From assembly GCF_003944705.1 (NCBI RefSeq), contig NZ_RWIS01000009.1:170681-234680 (forward strand): a stretch of 64,000 nucleotides of DNA, given 5' to 3'. Numbering within the stretch: the first letter of the stretch is position 1; each line of letters starts with the position of its first letter. Shown one piece after another: positions 42,590 to 50,147 of the stretch. A program made the position numbers and the translations under genes. This DNA is from Hymenobacter metallilatus (lineage in GTDB: Bacteria; Bacteroidota; Bacteroidia; Cytophagales; Hymenobacteraceae). The notes below the pieces were generated by a model, which was given only the letters and a program-made list of their open reading frames with translations, was not told where the DNA came from and did not search any database.

Positions 42590-42844
42590 ATGGAACAGCT
42601 AATTCGTCATCAGGTAGAGCGTATGCTCCGCCGCAAGCGCCGCAACCCGGCCCTTGTACTCACTGCTACTTCCCGCCTGCAGGAAGATATTGGCCTGGAT
42701 TCCATTGATCTGGTGGAGTTGGCCATCAACCTGGAGCACCGCTTCCACATCGAAATCAAGGACCCGGAAATGGAACAGATGCGCACTGTGCAGGACGTAC
42801 TGGACTGTGTGGATCTGCACCTGAGCGACCTTATCATCGACTAG
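42590..42844 (+). CDS. Stand-alone acyl carrier protein
   Basis: 84 residues. The phosphopantetheine site is the DSIDL motif at residues 37-41 (QEDIGLDSIDLVELAINLEH), with Ser as the attachment residue; the helical bundle and acidic C-terminus are typical. The N-terminus is unusually basic (MLRRKRRNPALV), unlike AcpP of fatty acid synthesis. No ketosynthase, acyltransferase or other thiotemplate gene is near, so it is a specialised carrier. The 57-base gap suggests co-transcription with the HlyD-like gene. Confidence 0.9.
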   Translation: MEQLIRHQVERMLRRKRRNPALVLTATSRLQEDIGLDSIDLVELAINLEHRFHIEIKDPEMEQMRTVQDVLDCVDLHLSDLIID

Positions 42845-42917
42845 GCTTCCGGCGCGGTAGTAGTGAGCATCCGGGGACCCGGTAGTACCCTACCTCAGCC
42901 GGGCGCAGGGCTTATTA

Positions 42918-43340
42918 TTAATAAGTGACCTGTTGCGCGGCCTGCAGCCAGGCCACTGCCTTCTCCTCATCCACAAACCGTTCCCCCACAAAGGGCTTAT
43001 CCTGGAAGAAGCTGGCGGGCGGAAAGGCTGCATCGGCCTCCGCGTCACGCATAATAACGGGCACCAGCAAGTACGCCAGATAGGTGCGGCCGCCCAGCCG
43101 GGCCTGCAGGGTAGGCAGGAAGGAGGTAACCATCCAGGCCGCTCCCTCCCGGTCGGTATTGAAGCGGCGGCGCGCATCCAGCAGCCAGAAACGGCACTGG
43201 TGCTGAGCGGCTACCTCCAGCAGGTGCCGGTAACCCTGTTGCAGCTCGGCCAGTGTTACCAGGCGCATCCAGCGCACCAGCAGCACATCAAGGTCGGAAC
43301 GGTACTGGATGTGGAGGTAATCCGGCGCGGGCAGGGGCAT
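42918..43340 (-). CDS. Uncharacterised single-domain protein, CRxWLxDxRRR family (copy 3)
   Basis: 140 residues. The motifs are YRSDLDVLLVRW (13-24), CRFWLLDARRRF (about 51-62), LGGRTYLAYLLVPV (about 85) and FVDEEKAVAWLQ (about 122). No signal peptide. A minus-strand TAccTTTG element (43367-43374) lies 27 bases upstream of the ATG. Third copy of the family in the window, convergent with the acyl carrier protein gene. Confidence 0.82.
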   Translation of the reverse strand: MPLPAPDYLHIQYRSDLDVLLVRWMRLVTLAELQQGYRHLLEVAAQHQCRFWLLDARRRFNTDREGAAWMVTSFLPTLQARLGGRTYLAYLLVPVIMRDAEADAAFPPASFFQDKPFVGERFVDEEKAVAWLQAAQQVTY

Positions 43341-43366
43341 GGATACTACTGAACAAGGGAACTACT

Positions 43367-43374
43367 CAAAGGTA
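43367..43374 (-). promoter_or_regulatory. -7 element (TACCTTTG) of copy 3
   Basis: An exact TAnnTTTG on the minus strand, 26 bases upstream of the ATG at 43340. No clear -33 element. Confidence 0.45.
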
Positions 43375-43451
43375 GGGGTTACGCTCAGTATTCAATGAGG
43401 CCTATACAGCCAGTTTTCGACGGAAATGCGGCTGGCTTCGTATAGTTGCGT

Positions 43452-44024
43452 ATGATTCCGCTGATTGCCTACACGCCCCGCCTCACCCTGATAGCCGCCA
43501 GTCGGGCCCTGCTCACGGCTGAAATTTCCAAGCCACACTACTTTCCCCTGTTGCTGGGGGCTGAGCTACCGGCCCACTGGCCGCCCGGCGAATACGATGC
43601 CGATGCCCAGCAGTTTTTTCTGGAACAGCTTACGGCCGGTGGCCGCACAGCGGCTGGTTGGTACGGCTGGTACGCCATTCTACGGGCCGGGGCCGAGGCG
43701 CCCAAAAATGTGCTGGTGGGGGCCGGCGGGTTTCACGGCCCTCCCGTGGATGCCACAGTCGAAGTTGGGTTTTCAATTGCCAACGACTGGCATGGCCGGG
43801 GCCTGGGCGCCGAGCTGGTAGCCGGCCTGGTGCGCCACGCCGCCGATACGGAGCTGGTACGCTACCTCACAGCCCGCACTACTCCCACCAACGAGGCCGC
43901 CCGCCACACCCTGGAAGCCAACGGATTCAAGCGCATTTCCGATGCCCTTGATGCCGAAGGACGGCAGCTCTTCGGCCGCGACCTGACGCCCGCCGACAAA
44001 ACTCCACCCAAGGTGAATGGGTGA
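43452..44024 (+). CDS. GNAT family N-acetyltransferase
   Basis: 190 residues. The acetyl-CoA signature is the motif A region NDWHGRGLGAELVAGLVRHA (about 108-127, R/QxxGxG/A-like GRGLGAE), with the preceding strand TVEVGFSIA and motif B TTPTNEAARHTLEANGFKRI. The N-terminal TPRLTLIAASRALL is common to the RimJ/RimL-like branch. Substrate unknown. The ATG at 43452 is preferred over the TTG at 43446. Confidence 0.85.
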   Translation: MIPLIAYTPRLTLIAASRALLTAEISKPHYFPLLLGAELPAHWPPGEYDADAQQFFLEQLTAGGRTAAGWYGWYAILRAGAEAPKNVLVGAGGFHGPPVDATVEVGFSIANDWHGRGLGAELVAGLVRHAADTELVRYLTARTTPTNEAARHTLEANGFKRISDALDAEGRQLFGRDLTPADKTPPKVNG

Positions 44025-44025
44025 A

Positions 44026-44100
44026 TGGGCGGTGCTGAGTGTGGAGCTTTCGTCCTCGCTCTGCTCTATATGACAGCCCCAACATTCAGCACCGTCCACT
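44026..44100. repeat. Inverted repeat between GNAT and PPK2 genes
   Basis: GGGCGGTGCTGAGTGT (44028-44043) and ACATTCAGCACCGTCC (44083-44098) are complementary with two mismatches; loop of 39 bases. Same convergent-gene position as the other word-type repeats. Confidence 0.6.
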
Positions 44101-44101
44101 A

Positions 44102-44842
44102 CTATCCCGGGTACTGCGGATTGATTTTTACCAGTGCGTCGCGGAGGAGGCGGGCAACCAGGTAGGCTTTGTACCAGTTCTGGTCGGCCGGAACGATGTG
44201 CCAGGGACAGGTGGCGGGGCTGCAGTGGGCGAATACATCCTCGTACACTGCCGTATAGCGGCGCCACTGGCTAGCCTTGTGCGCATCCCCCGCCTCGTAC
44301 TTCCACCGCTTGGCCGGGTCGGTGAGGCGTTCCTGCAGCCGCTCCTGCTGTTCCTCTTCCGAAACGTGGAGGTAGACTTTCAGGATAGTTGTACCAGCCT
44401 GCTGCAGAAGTTTCTCGAAGGCATTGATGGCCGTGAAGCGGCGGCGGGCCTCATCGGCAGTTACCAGCCCGTTTACCCGCGTAATCAGCACATCCTCGTA
44501 GTGGGAGCGGTTGAACACCTGCATCATTCCCCGGGCGGGGGTTTGCTGATGAACGCGCCAGAGGAAGTCGTGGGCTAGTTCCTGCTCCGTGGGCTCCTTG
44601 AAGGAATACACCTGCACCCCCTGCGGATTAATCCCGCTGAATACCCGCCGAATCAAACCATCCTTACCGCTGGCATCCATACCCTGCAGAAGTACCAGCA
44701 CGCTGTGGCGGTTTTGGGCATACAAACGGTCTTGCAGGCCAATAAGCTCCTGGCGCAGTTTTTTCAGCTCCCGCAGTGTCGTACTCTTGTGATACTCGGC
44801 GGGGGCACGGGTAGGCAGCGTAGTCAGGTCGACGGTGGGCAT
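44102..44842 (-). CDS. Polyphosphate kinase 2 family protein
   Basis: 246 residues. Walker A LQGMDASGKDGLIRR (about 52-66), the PPK2 hallmark FNRSHYEDVLITRV (about 109), lid region EEEQQERLQERLTDPAKRWK and DWxxR-like SQWRRYTAVYEDVF. PPK2 enzymes phosphorylate nucleoside mono- or diphosphates with polyphosphate; the single-domain length and composition suggest the class III (AMP/ADP) group, but the class cannot be settled by eye. No ppk1 or ppx is near. Confidence 0.92.
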   Translation of the reverse strand: MPTVDLTTLPTRAPAEYHKSTTLRELKKLRQELIGLQDRLYAQNRHSVLVLLQGMDASGKDGLIRRVFSGINPQGVQVYSFKEPTEQELAHDFLWRVHQQTPARGMMQVFNRSHYEDVLITRVNGLVTADEARRRFTAINAFEKLLQQAGTTILKVYLHVSEEEQQERLQERLTDPAKRWKYEAGDAHKASQWRRYTAVYEDVFAHCSPATCPWHIVPADQNWYKAYLVARLLRDALVKINPQYPG

Positions 44843-44905
44843 GGGAATAGTGGAATTCAGTAAAAAATGTAACAGCTTTGCTCCGGTACCAACGCTCTAC
44901 ACGCT

Positions 44906-45274
44906 ATGCTGCAAGGATTGCGCACTATTGTTTACCCCGTCGGCGACCTGCCCCGGGCCAAAGCCTGGTACAGCCAAGTGCTGGAGCAGGAGCCGTATTT
45001 CGATGAGCCGTTCTACGTGGGTTTTACGGTGGGCGGCTACGAGTTGGGCCTTGATCCGGATGGCCCCGTAGCCGGGCAATGCGGCCCGGTAACGTACTGG
45101 GGCGTACCCGACGCCGACGCAGCCTTTGCCCGGCTGCTGGCGCTGGGCGCCCACGCCCACGAAGCGGTGCAGGATGTGGGCGGCGGCGTCCGGCTGGGAA
45201 CCGTACAGGACCCATTCGGCAATTTGCTGGGTGTTATCCAGAATCCTTATTTCCAGCTGCCCGTTACGCCCTAG
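44906..45274 (+). CDS. VOC family protein (glyoxalase/bleomycin-resistance fold)
   Basis: 122 residues, two beta-alpha-beta-beta-beta units. The first has IVYPVGDLPRAKAWYSQVLE (8-27); the second has TYWGVPDADAAFARLLALGA and VQDPFGNLLGVIQNP, the typical 'PFGNLxG' ending with a metal-ligand Glu replaced by Val or Ile at this position. Substrate unknown; it may lack metal. The ATG at 44906 fits. Confidence 0.85.
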   Translation: MLQGLRTIVYPVGDLPRAKAWYSQVLEQEPYFDEPFYVGFTVGGYELGLDPDGPVAGQCGPVTYWGVPDADAAFARLLALGAHAHEAVQDVGGGVRLGTVQDPFGNLLGVIQNPYFQLPVTP

Positions 45275-45353
45275 CCCCGCTCCGGCTACCATGGAGAAGC
45301 GCTGGGCGCCAGCGTGGTAGCTTGCGCCCTTTTTTTATCTGGCCCGTTTGCCT

Positions 45354-46427
45354 ATGCCCACGCCGTCCGGCGCCCCCCTCGCCTACCGCCCCGAGCTGCA
45401 CGGCGTGCGGGCCATTGCCGTGTGGCTGGTAGTGGTGCAGCACTGGGCCGCACCGCCCGTGATGCTGGGCGAAATGGGCCGGCTGGTGTTTTTCGTGCTA
45501 AGCGGCTACCTGATTTCGGGTATTGTGTGGAAGCAGCAGGCCTACCCGGGCGCGCCGGGGCCTTGGGGCCGGCGGCTGGGCACGTTCTACCTGCGGCGGC
45601 TGCTGCGCATCATTCCGCCTTACTACTGCGCCCTGGCCCTGAGCGCGTTGCTACCCCTGGCCACTGTTCGGGAGCATCCGCTGTGGTTTCTGCTGCCGGC
45701 GGCCAACCAGCTGTTTTATCACCTGCAGCGCTGGGGTGAGGGGTGTGGCCACCTCTGGACCCTGGCCGTGGACGAGCAGTTTTACCTGCTGTGGCCGGCG
45801 CTGTTGGCCGTGGTAGGCCGGCGGGTGCGAGGGCTGGTGCTGGTGGCGGCCCTGGGTCTGGCGTTCCGGGTGGGCTGGAGCCTGCTGGTGACGCCGGGGT
45901 TTATGCTGCTTCTGCTGCCCGCCTCCCTCGATTTATTTGCGGCCGGCACCCTGCTCCGCCGGTTGGAAACGTCGACGGGAGGGCTGGACCGCTGGGCCCG
46001 GGGCCGCTACGTGCTGCTGGCCTGGGCCGTGTGGTGGGGGCTGTGGGGCTGGCTGCACCCGGTGCAGGGCGGTAACATCTGGATTGTGGTATTCCCGGCC
46101 GTAGGGGCCGTAGCGGCGTTTTTTACGCTGGCCTGGCTGTTAGGCCGGGCCGGGGCCGCCCGCCGGCTTGGCCTCACGCACCCGGCCTTGGTTTGGATGG
46201 GGCAGCGCAGCTTTGGGGTGTATCTCTACCATTTGTTGCTGCCGGTATTCTGGCAGCGGGTAGTATATACGCTCTGGCCGGCCGGCTCCGAATGGCGCGA
46301 AATTCTGCTGGGCCCGCTCCCTACTCTGCTTGTGCTCACGCCCTTGCTCATTGGCCTCAGCGCCGCTTCCTGGCATTTTATCGAAGGCCCTCTCGACCGG
46401 GTCAAGCGGCATCTGCGCTACGCCTGA
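45354..46427 (+). CDS. Acyltransferase family 3 membrane protein (OafA/YrhL-like)
   Basis: 357 residues with about ten hydrophobic helices. The family N-terminus RPELHGVRAIAVWLVVVQHW contains the conserved R and catalytic H; GRLVFFVLSGYLISGIVW, FYLRRLLRIIPPYY and LWTLAVDEQFYLLWPALL are the other diagnostic segments. Such enzymes O-acylate surface polysaccharides in the inner membrane. There is no SGNH domain. The start is the ATG at 45354; the TTG at 45348 adds two residues. A polysaccharide substrate made by the 9.5-16 kb cluster is possible but unsupported. Confidence 0.9.
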   Translation: MPTPSGAPLAYRPELHGVRAIAVWLVVVQHWAAPPVMLGEMGRLVFFVLSGYLISGIVWKQQAYPGAPGPWGRRLGTFYLRRLLRIIPPYYCALALSALLPLATVREHPLWFLLPAANQLFYHLQRWGEGCGHLWTLAVDEQFYLLWPALLAVVGRRVRGLVLVAALGLAFRVGWSLLVTPGFMLLLLPASLDLFAAGTLLRRLETSTGGLDRWARGRYVLLAWAVWWGLWGWLHPVQGGNIWIVVFPAVGAVAAFFTLAWLLGRAGAARRLGLTHPALVWMGQRSFGVYLYHLLLPVFWQRVVYTLWPAGSEWREILLGPLPTLLVLTPLLIGLSAASWHFIEGPLDRVKRHLRYA

Positions 46428-46598
46428 GACCTCATAATGCGTAGCCTGCAGACTGCTTAACCAGCCATATTGCCATACCCTACTTTGCTACAGCTGCCCA
46501 AAAGCAGACATTCTGGCGCATTGTAATATAGTATTGAGCAGCTTACAGGTTGGTACGGGATTTGAAAATACCCGGGTACATCAGAAAGCAATTTGCTC

Positions 46599-46979
46599 AT
46601 GGACTTAATCAGCAAAGATTTTATCCGTAGTCTCATGCCTCACCTTGACCTCATGAACACCATCGGGGGCGGGGTTGCGCAGGCAGCCATGCGGATTGAT
46701 AAGCGCGAAAAAGGAGTATTGGTGCGCATTGCCGCTCCTTCGGTCACCTCCGAAAAATTCCACGTGGTGCTGAACGAGAACCTGCTGACGGTGTACGCAG
46801 AATTTCGCCACACGCCCACCGACGAACTAGCGGCTCCCCTGTTCAGCCGGGTATTACAGCTGCCGGCCGGCCTCGACCTCACCCGCATTGATGCGGTGTT
46901 TGAGGGTCAGGAACTGCAGGTACGCATCCCGTACCAGGCCAACGCTGAGCCCCGTGAAATTACTATCAAGCAGCGCTAA
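46599..46979 (+). CDS. Hsp20/alpha-crystallin-like small heat shock protein
   Basis: 126 residues. An N-terminal leader (1-35, IRSLMPHLDLMNTIGGG) is followed by an alpha-crystallin-like sandwich (about 35-120: RIDKREKGVLVRIAAPSVTS, FHVVLNENLLTVYAEF, FSRVLQLPAGLDLTRIDAVF, GQELQVRIPY). The match is divergent and no IxI anchor is seen at the C-terminus, so it may oligomerise differently. Start chosen at the ATG 46599 instead of the TTG at 46593. Confidence 0.82.
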   Translation: MDLISKDFIRSLMPHLDLMNTIGGGVAQAAMRIDKREKGVLVRIAAPSVTSEKFHVVLNENLLTVYAEFRHTPTDELAAPLFSRVLQLPAGLDLTRIDAVFEGQELQVRIPYQANAEPREITIKQR

Positions 46980-47028
46980 CTCCGTAAGCTGCTCATAACG
47001 CCGGGACCGACCGGCCCATGTTTCACCT

Positions 47029-47055
47029 GCCACTGCTAGCCGCAGTGGCTTTTTT
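47029..47055 (+). terminator. Terminator after the Hsp20 gene
   Basis: GCCACTGC (47029-47036) pairs with GCAGTGGC (47042-47049) around TAGCC, followed by TTTTTT. It ends ten bases before the convergent membrane protein gene. Confidence 0.9.
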
Positions 47056-47064
47056 ATTGCTTTT

Positions 47065-47391
47065 TCAGGGGTTGAACAGAGGCCACAGCAATACAAAAGC
47101 CAGCGCCAGTGCCACGTAAAACCAGCCCATTACCTGGCCCCGGTAGCGCCGGGGCAGGCGGTTACTCAACACCAGCACGGCCACTACCACCACCGCCAGA
47201 TACAGCAGCAGAAACACCACGGCTTTTACCCAATTGCTTACAATGGTATTCTCGGGCTGCATCTGGTCGGGCATGCCTAGGCCGGAGGTGGCAAATTTCA
47301 GGGTGTAGTACGTGACCGTTTCAAACACTACAAACAGGCCCGCGCCCACCAGCAATGCCCCCGACCCGGAACGTGGTTGTATATCTGCCAT
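47065..47391 (-). CDS. Hypothetical three-helix membrane protein
   Basis: 108 residues. Three hydrophobic segments: GALLVGAGLFVVFETVTYYT (11-30), AVVFLLLYLAVVVVAVLVLS (57-76) and GWFYVALALAFVLLWPLF (89-106), with a short basic loop (NRLPRRYRG) between the last two. No family recognised. Convergent with the Hsp20 gene and followed upstream by a REP-like element. Confidence 0.75.
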   Translation of the reverse strand: MADIQPRSGSGALLVGAGLFVVFETVTYYTLKFATSGLGMPDQMQPENTIVSNWVKAVVFLLLYLAVVVVAVLVLSNRLPRRYRGQVMGWFYVALALAFVLLWPLFNP

Positions 47392-47401
47392 GTGTGAAAA
47401 G

Positions 47402-47565
47402 GTACTGGGTATTAGGTAGTAAGTATTGGGACTGTCATGCTGAGCAGTGGAAAGGGCCTTCGGGGAATTGAACGGTACGTGTATGGACGACTAGCCCAAG
47501 CGTGAGAAGGTCCTTCGCGCTGCTCAGGATGACAGTCCCACTACCCACTACCCAGTACCTGATAC
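47402..47565. repeat. Composite repeat: word-type arms around a REP-like element
   Basis: Inner part 47434-47535 begins GTCATGCTGAGCAGTGGAAA and ends GCTGCTCAGGATGACAG, related to 36740-36884. Outer arms GGTACTGGGTATTAGGTAGT (47401-47420) and ACTACCCAGTACCTGATAC (47545-47563) are mutually inverted. Here the two repeat families are combined. Confidence 0.7.
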
Positions 47566-47844
47566 TTATCCTTTTTTGCCCCGCACCTCCGCCGTGCGGG
47601 TCCGGATGTAAAGGTCTTCCACCTTGGTGCGGGCCCAGGGTGTGCGGCGCAGAAACGTAAGGCTGGACTTAATGCTGGGATTCACGGCGAAGCAATTGAT
47701 GCGGATACGACGGTCCAGCTCCGGCCAGCCGTAGGCTGCCACCAGATACTCCAGAATCTGAGCCAGCGTAACACCGTGCAGTTCCCGGATCAGGTGGCCC
47801 GACTCGTCGCGGGCGTCCTGGGGCAAATTGGATTCAGTTGACAT
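47566..47844 (-). CDS. VF530 family (DUF2132) protein
   Basis: 92 residues from the ATG at 47844. The family core is clear: LHGVTLAQILEYLVAAYGWP (23-42), RIRINCFAVNPSIKSSLTFL and RRTPWARTKVEDLYI. The fold, known from Vibrio VF530, is a small alpha-rich domain proposed to bind DNA; function unresolved. The longer frame upstream (start 47997) overlaps the divergent lysozyme promoter and is rejected. The end of the protein is Lys-rich (VRGKKG). Confidence 0.87.
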   Translation of the reverse strand: MSTESNLPQDARDESGHLIRELHGVTLAQILEYLVAAYGWPELDRRIRINCFAVNPSIKSSLTFLRRTPWARTKVEDLYIRTRTAEVRGKKG

Positions 47845-47951
47845 AGCTACAAGCAGGTGCGGCTGCAAAAGTGCAAAAAAGACGGGGGCTTCCGACGAAG
47901 GCCAGGCAGCTTTTCGGGCCCCTGGGGCACCAGAACCGTCTCGGGTTGCGT

Positions 47952-47959
47952 TACCTTTG
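47952..47959 (+). promoter_or_regulatory. -7 element (TACCTTTG) of the lysozyme gene
   Basis: An exact TAnnTTTG match 18 bases upstream of the ATG at 47978. Confidence 0.5.
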
Positions 47960-47977
47960 GCAACTACCATCCTGCGT

Positions 47978-48814
47978 ATGCCTGCTTCTGCCCGCACCCG
48001 TCGCCCTGCCGCTACCTCCCGCCCCTCCTGGCGGCGGATGCTGCCGCTGGCCTTGGTGTTGCTGCTATTGGCCGGGCTGCTGTGGTACGGCCGGCACCAG
48101 CGGCAGGTAAACCGCTACGCCCGCCGGGTCTACGCCACTCTTATTAGCCGCTACCTCACCGGCCACGAGAAAACGCCGCTGCTGGAGGGATACTCTGTGC
48201 ATGGCATTGATGTATCGGCTTACCAGGGCCGCATCAACTGGCCGTTAGTGGCCAATCATCGGGTGCGGTTCGCCTTCATTAAAGCCACGGAAGGCGTTAC
48301 CCTGCGCGACAACCGGTTTCAGCGCAATTGGCGCGGGGCCCGGGCCGCAGGTATCTACCGAGGGGCCTACCACTACTTTCAGCCTAACTATGATGCTACC
48401 CGGCAGGCTAACCTGTTCACCCGCACGGTGCCCCTGGCTCCCGGCGACCTGCCGCCGGTGCTGGATGTGGAGCACGCCGAGTTTCATGATGTGGCCCAGA
48501 TGCGGCGCGGAGTAGCTACCTGGCTGCGGCTGGTGGAGCGCCACTACGGCGTACGGCCTATTCTGTACTCCAACTACAGCTTTTACAAGCGCCATCTGGC
48601 CGGCCATTTCGACGAATATCCGCTGTGGCTGGCGCACTACGAGGTAAGTCAGCCCAGCCTGCCCCGCGAAAAATGGATTATCTGGCAGCACTCCGATGAG
48701 GCGTACGTTCCGGGTATCCGGGGCACCGTTGATTTCAACGTATTCCAGGGCAATTTTCAGCGGCTGCTGGCCATGCGTATTCCGCCGCGGGGGCGGGGTA
48801 CGGTTTCCAACTAA
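47978..48814 (+). CDS. GH25 family lysozyme (membrane-anchored)
   Basis: 278 residues. An N-terminal helix (about 22-38, MLPLALVLLLLAGLLWY) serves as signal anchor after a basic segment. The GH25 barrel starts at GIDVSAYQGRINWPLVANH (about 72-90) and contains FAFIKATEGVTLRDNRF, GAYHYFQPNYD, LPPVLDVEHAE with the catalytic Asp/Glu region, PILYSNYSFYKRHL and LWLAHYEVSQ. It should hydrolyse peptidoglycan muramyl bonds. The gene is followed closely by rlpA, suggesting joint cell-wall remodelling. Confidence 0.92.
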   Translation: MPASARTRRPAATSRPSWRRMLPLALVLLLLAGLLWYGRHQRQVNRYARRVYATLISRYLTGHEKTPLLEGYSVHGIDVSAYQGRINWPLVANHRVRFAFIKATEGVTLRDNRFQRNWRGARAAGIYRGAYHYFQPNYDATRQANLFTRTVPLAPGDLPPVLDVEHAEFHDVAQMRRGVATWLRLVERHYGVRPILYSNYSFYKRHLAGHFDEYPLWLAHYEVSQPSLPREKWIIWQHSDEAYVPGIRGTVDFNVFQGNFQRLLAMRIPPRGRGTVSN

Positions 48815-48827
48815 CTCCCTACGCCTA

Positions 48828-49235
48828 GTGCGCACTCAACGTCATCTTACGTGGGCCGCAGCCCGACTACTCCTGCTGCTGCTCTGCCTGGCAATGGGGG
48901 CCTGCGTAACCGGACGCAGCCCCGCACCCTACACCGAATCAGGCATTGGTACTTACTATGCCGATAAGTTTGAGGGCCGGCCTACGGCCAGCGGCACTAC
49001 CTACCGGAGCCGCCAACTCACGGCGGCGCACAAAACCCTACCATTTGGCACGGTAGTGCGCGTAACCAATCCGCGCAATGGCCGCTCCGTTGAGGTAACC
49101 ATCACCGACCGGGGTCCGCACGTGAAAGGGCGCATCATTGATTTATCCAAGGAAGCAGCTCGCCGGATTGGTATTTTTGGCCAGGGCATGGCCCCCGTGG
49201 AGCTCCGCGTGGTGCGGGCAGCTCCCTCCCGTTAA
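48828..49235 (+). CDS. rlpA: Septal ring lytic transglycosylase RlpA family lipoprotein
   Basis: 135 residues from a GTG at 48828. Signal peptide with lipobox LAMGAC (Cys25). The double-psi beta-barrel carries GIGTYYADKFEGRPTASGT (about 37-55), LTAAHKTLPFGTVVRVTNPR and VEVTITDRGPHVKGRIIDLS, with the catalytic Asp and substrate-binding residues present. It cleaves denuded glycan strands. There is no SPOR domain, so the short form is likely. A GTG start is inferred since no ATG precedes the signal peptide after the GH25 stop (48814). Confidence 0.9.
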   Translation: MRTQRHLTWAAARLLLLLLCLAMGACVTGRSPAPYTESGIGTYYADKFEGRPTASGTTYRSRQLTAAHKTLPFGTVVRVTNPRNGRSVEVTITDRGPHVKGRIIDLSKEAARRIGIFGQGMAPVELRVVRAAPSR

Positions 49236-49250
49236 TAACATTGCCTGCGT

Positions 49251-49454
49251 ATGCGTATCCGCAAAAAAGTACAATGGACTGTTCCGGCCGAGGCCGACCG
49301 GTTTACCCAACTCGGCGCCTTTGTAAAAGCTGCTGAAACCCAGGGCTGGAGCGAAGCCGAAATTCAGTTTGTGATGGATGAAGTGGTGGAGGCCCGCGAC
49401 GAGGCCGAAGTGGCCCTCATCTTCCAGGATTACACCCAACCGGTGCGCCGCTAA
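49251..49454 (+). CDS. Hypothetical small protein, 67 residues
   Basis: MRIRKKVQWTVPAEADRFTQ followed by an acidic helical part (EAEIQFVMDEVVEARDEAEV). It lies 15 bases after rlpA and is probably co-transcribed. No family is recognised; the Lys/Arg-rich start and acidic helix suggest a small soluble protein. A hairpin terminator follows. Confidence 0.65.
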   Translation: MRIRKKVQWTVPAEADRFTQLGAFVKAAETQGWSEAEIQFVMDEVVEARDEAEVALIFQDYTQPVRR

Positions 49455-49461
49455 CGCACTT

Positions 49462-49523
49462 CGGCTGCTCCGGATTGTATACCAGAGCAGCCGAGGTAGC
49501 TGGACAGCAAAAAAGCAGCTGTC
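49462..49523. terminator. Double hairpin between convergent small genes
   Basis: CGGCTGCTC/GAGCAGCCG (49462-49470, 49485-49493) and GACAGC/GCTGTC around an A6 run (49503-49523). It serves the converging genes at 49251 and 49523. Confidence 0.65.
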
Positions 49524-49936
49524 TATTTCTTCTTCATTTTCACCTTGCCCTTGCCGTTTTTGGCCAGCTGCATCAGGCTGTCCTGCTCGGCTTTCATGGC
49601 CATGGTGGTCAGGCGGCCGGTCAGAGACATGTAGTCGCCTTCCTTGAGGGTAGTGGTAGTACCGTCGGGCATAGTTACCACGCCGGCAGGGCTGATTTTG
49701 GTACCGTTGACCACGCTGGTTTCAGTGGCCAGTATTTCAGTGTGGGCGTCGCGCGTGACCATTACTTTACCATCTTTCACCAAGAAGCCATCCTTCATAG
49801 TGAGGCCAATGGGGGCGGCGGCCCGGGGCCTGGGCTGCGCGGGGCGGCGGGGCGGCATTTTGGTTTGTGCCTCAGCCGAGAGAGAAGCCAGGCCCGTAAG
49901 CAGTAGCGCAGCAGAGAGAGTAGGATACCATTTCAT
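49523..49936 (-). CDS. Secreted DUF6799-like protein
   Basis: 137 residues. A signal peptide (1-23, ending LSAEAQ) is followed by a Pro/Arg segment and a duplicated beta motif (LTMKDGFLVKDGKVMVTRDA, VVTMPDGTTTTLKEGDYMSL) typical of the Bacteroidota DUF6799 family, then a basic C-terminus (GKGKVKMKKK). Function is unknown. Confidence 0.82.
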   Translation of the reverse strand: MKWYPTLSAALLLTGLASLSAEAQTKMPPRRPAQPRPRAAAPIGLTMKDGFLVKDGKVMVTRDAHTEILATETSVVNGTKISPAGVVTMPDGTTTTLKEGDYMSLTGRLTTMAMKAEQDSLMQLAKNGKGKVKMKKK

Positions 49937-50147
49937 GCGAGTGGGATTGGGGGAATGAAAGGGGGGTTAAACATAAAACGCCCAGTGGCGCCTTCCAAAA
50001 TACGGAACTGGCAGCGGTTTGGCCAGCTGGTTGGGCCGGTAACCCCTGACCGGCTGATTTCGTTTCAAAATAGCAGGCGCGGCAGCTTGCTCCACGCATC
50101 TTTCGCCGCCGCCGCCTCCTTCTTGTTTTTTCTCCAACCAACCGTCC

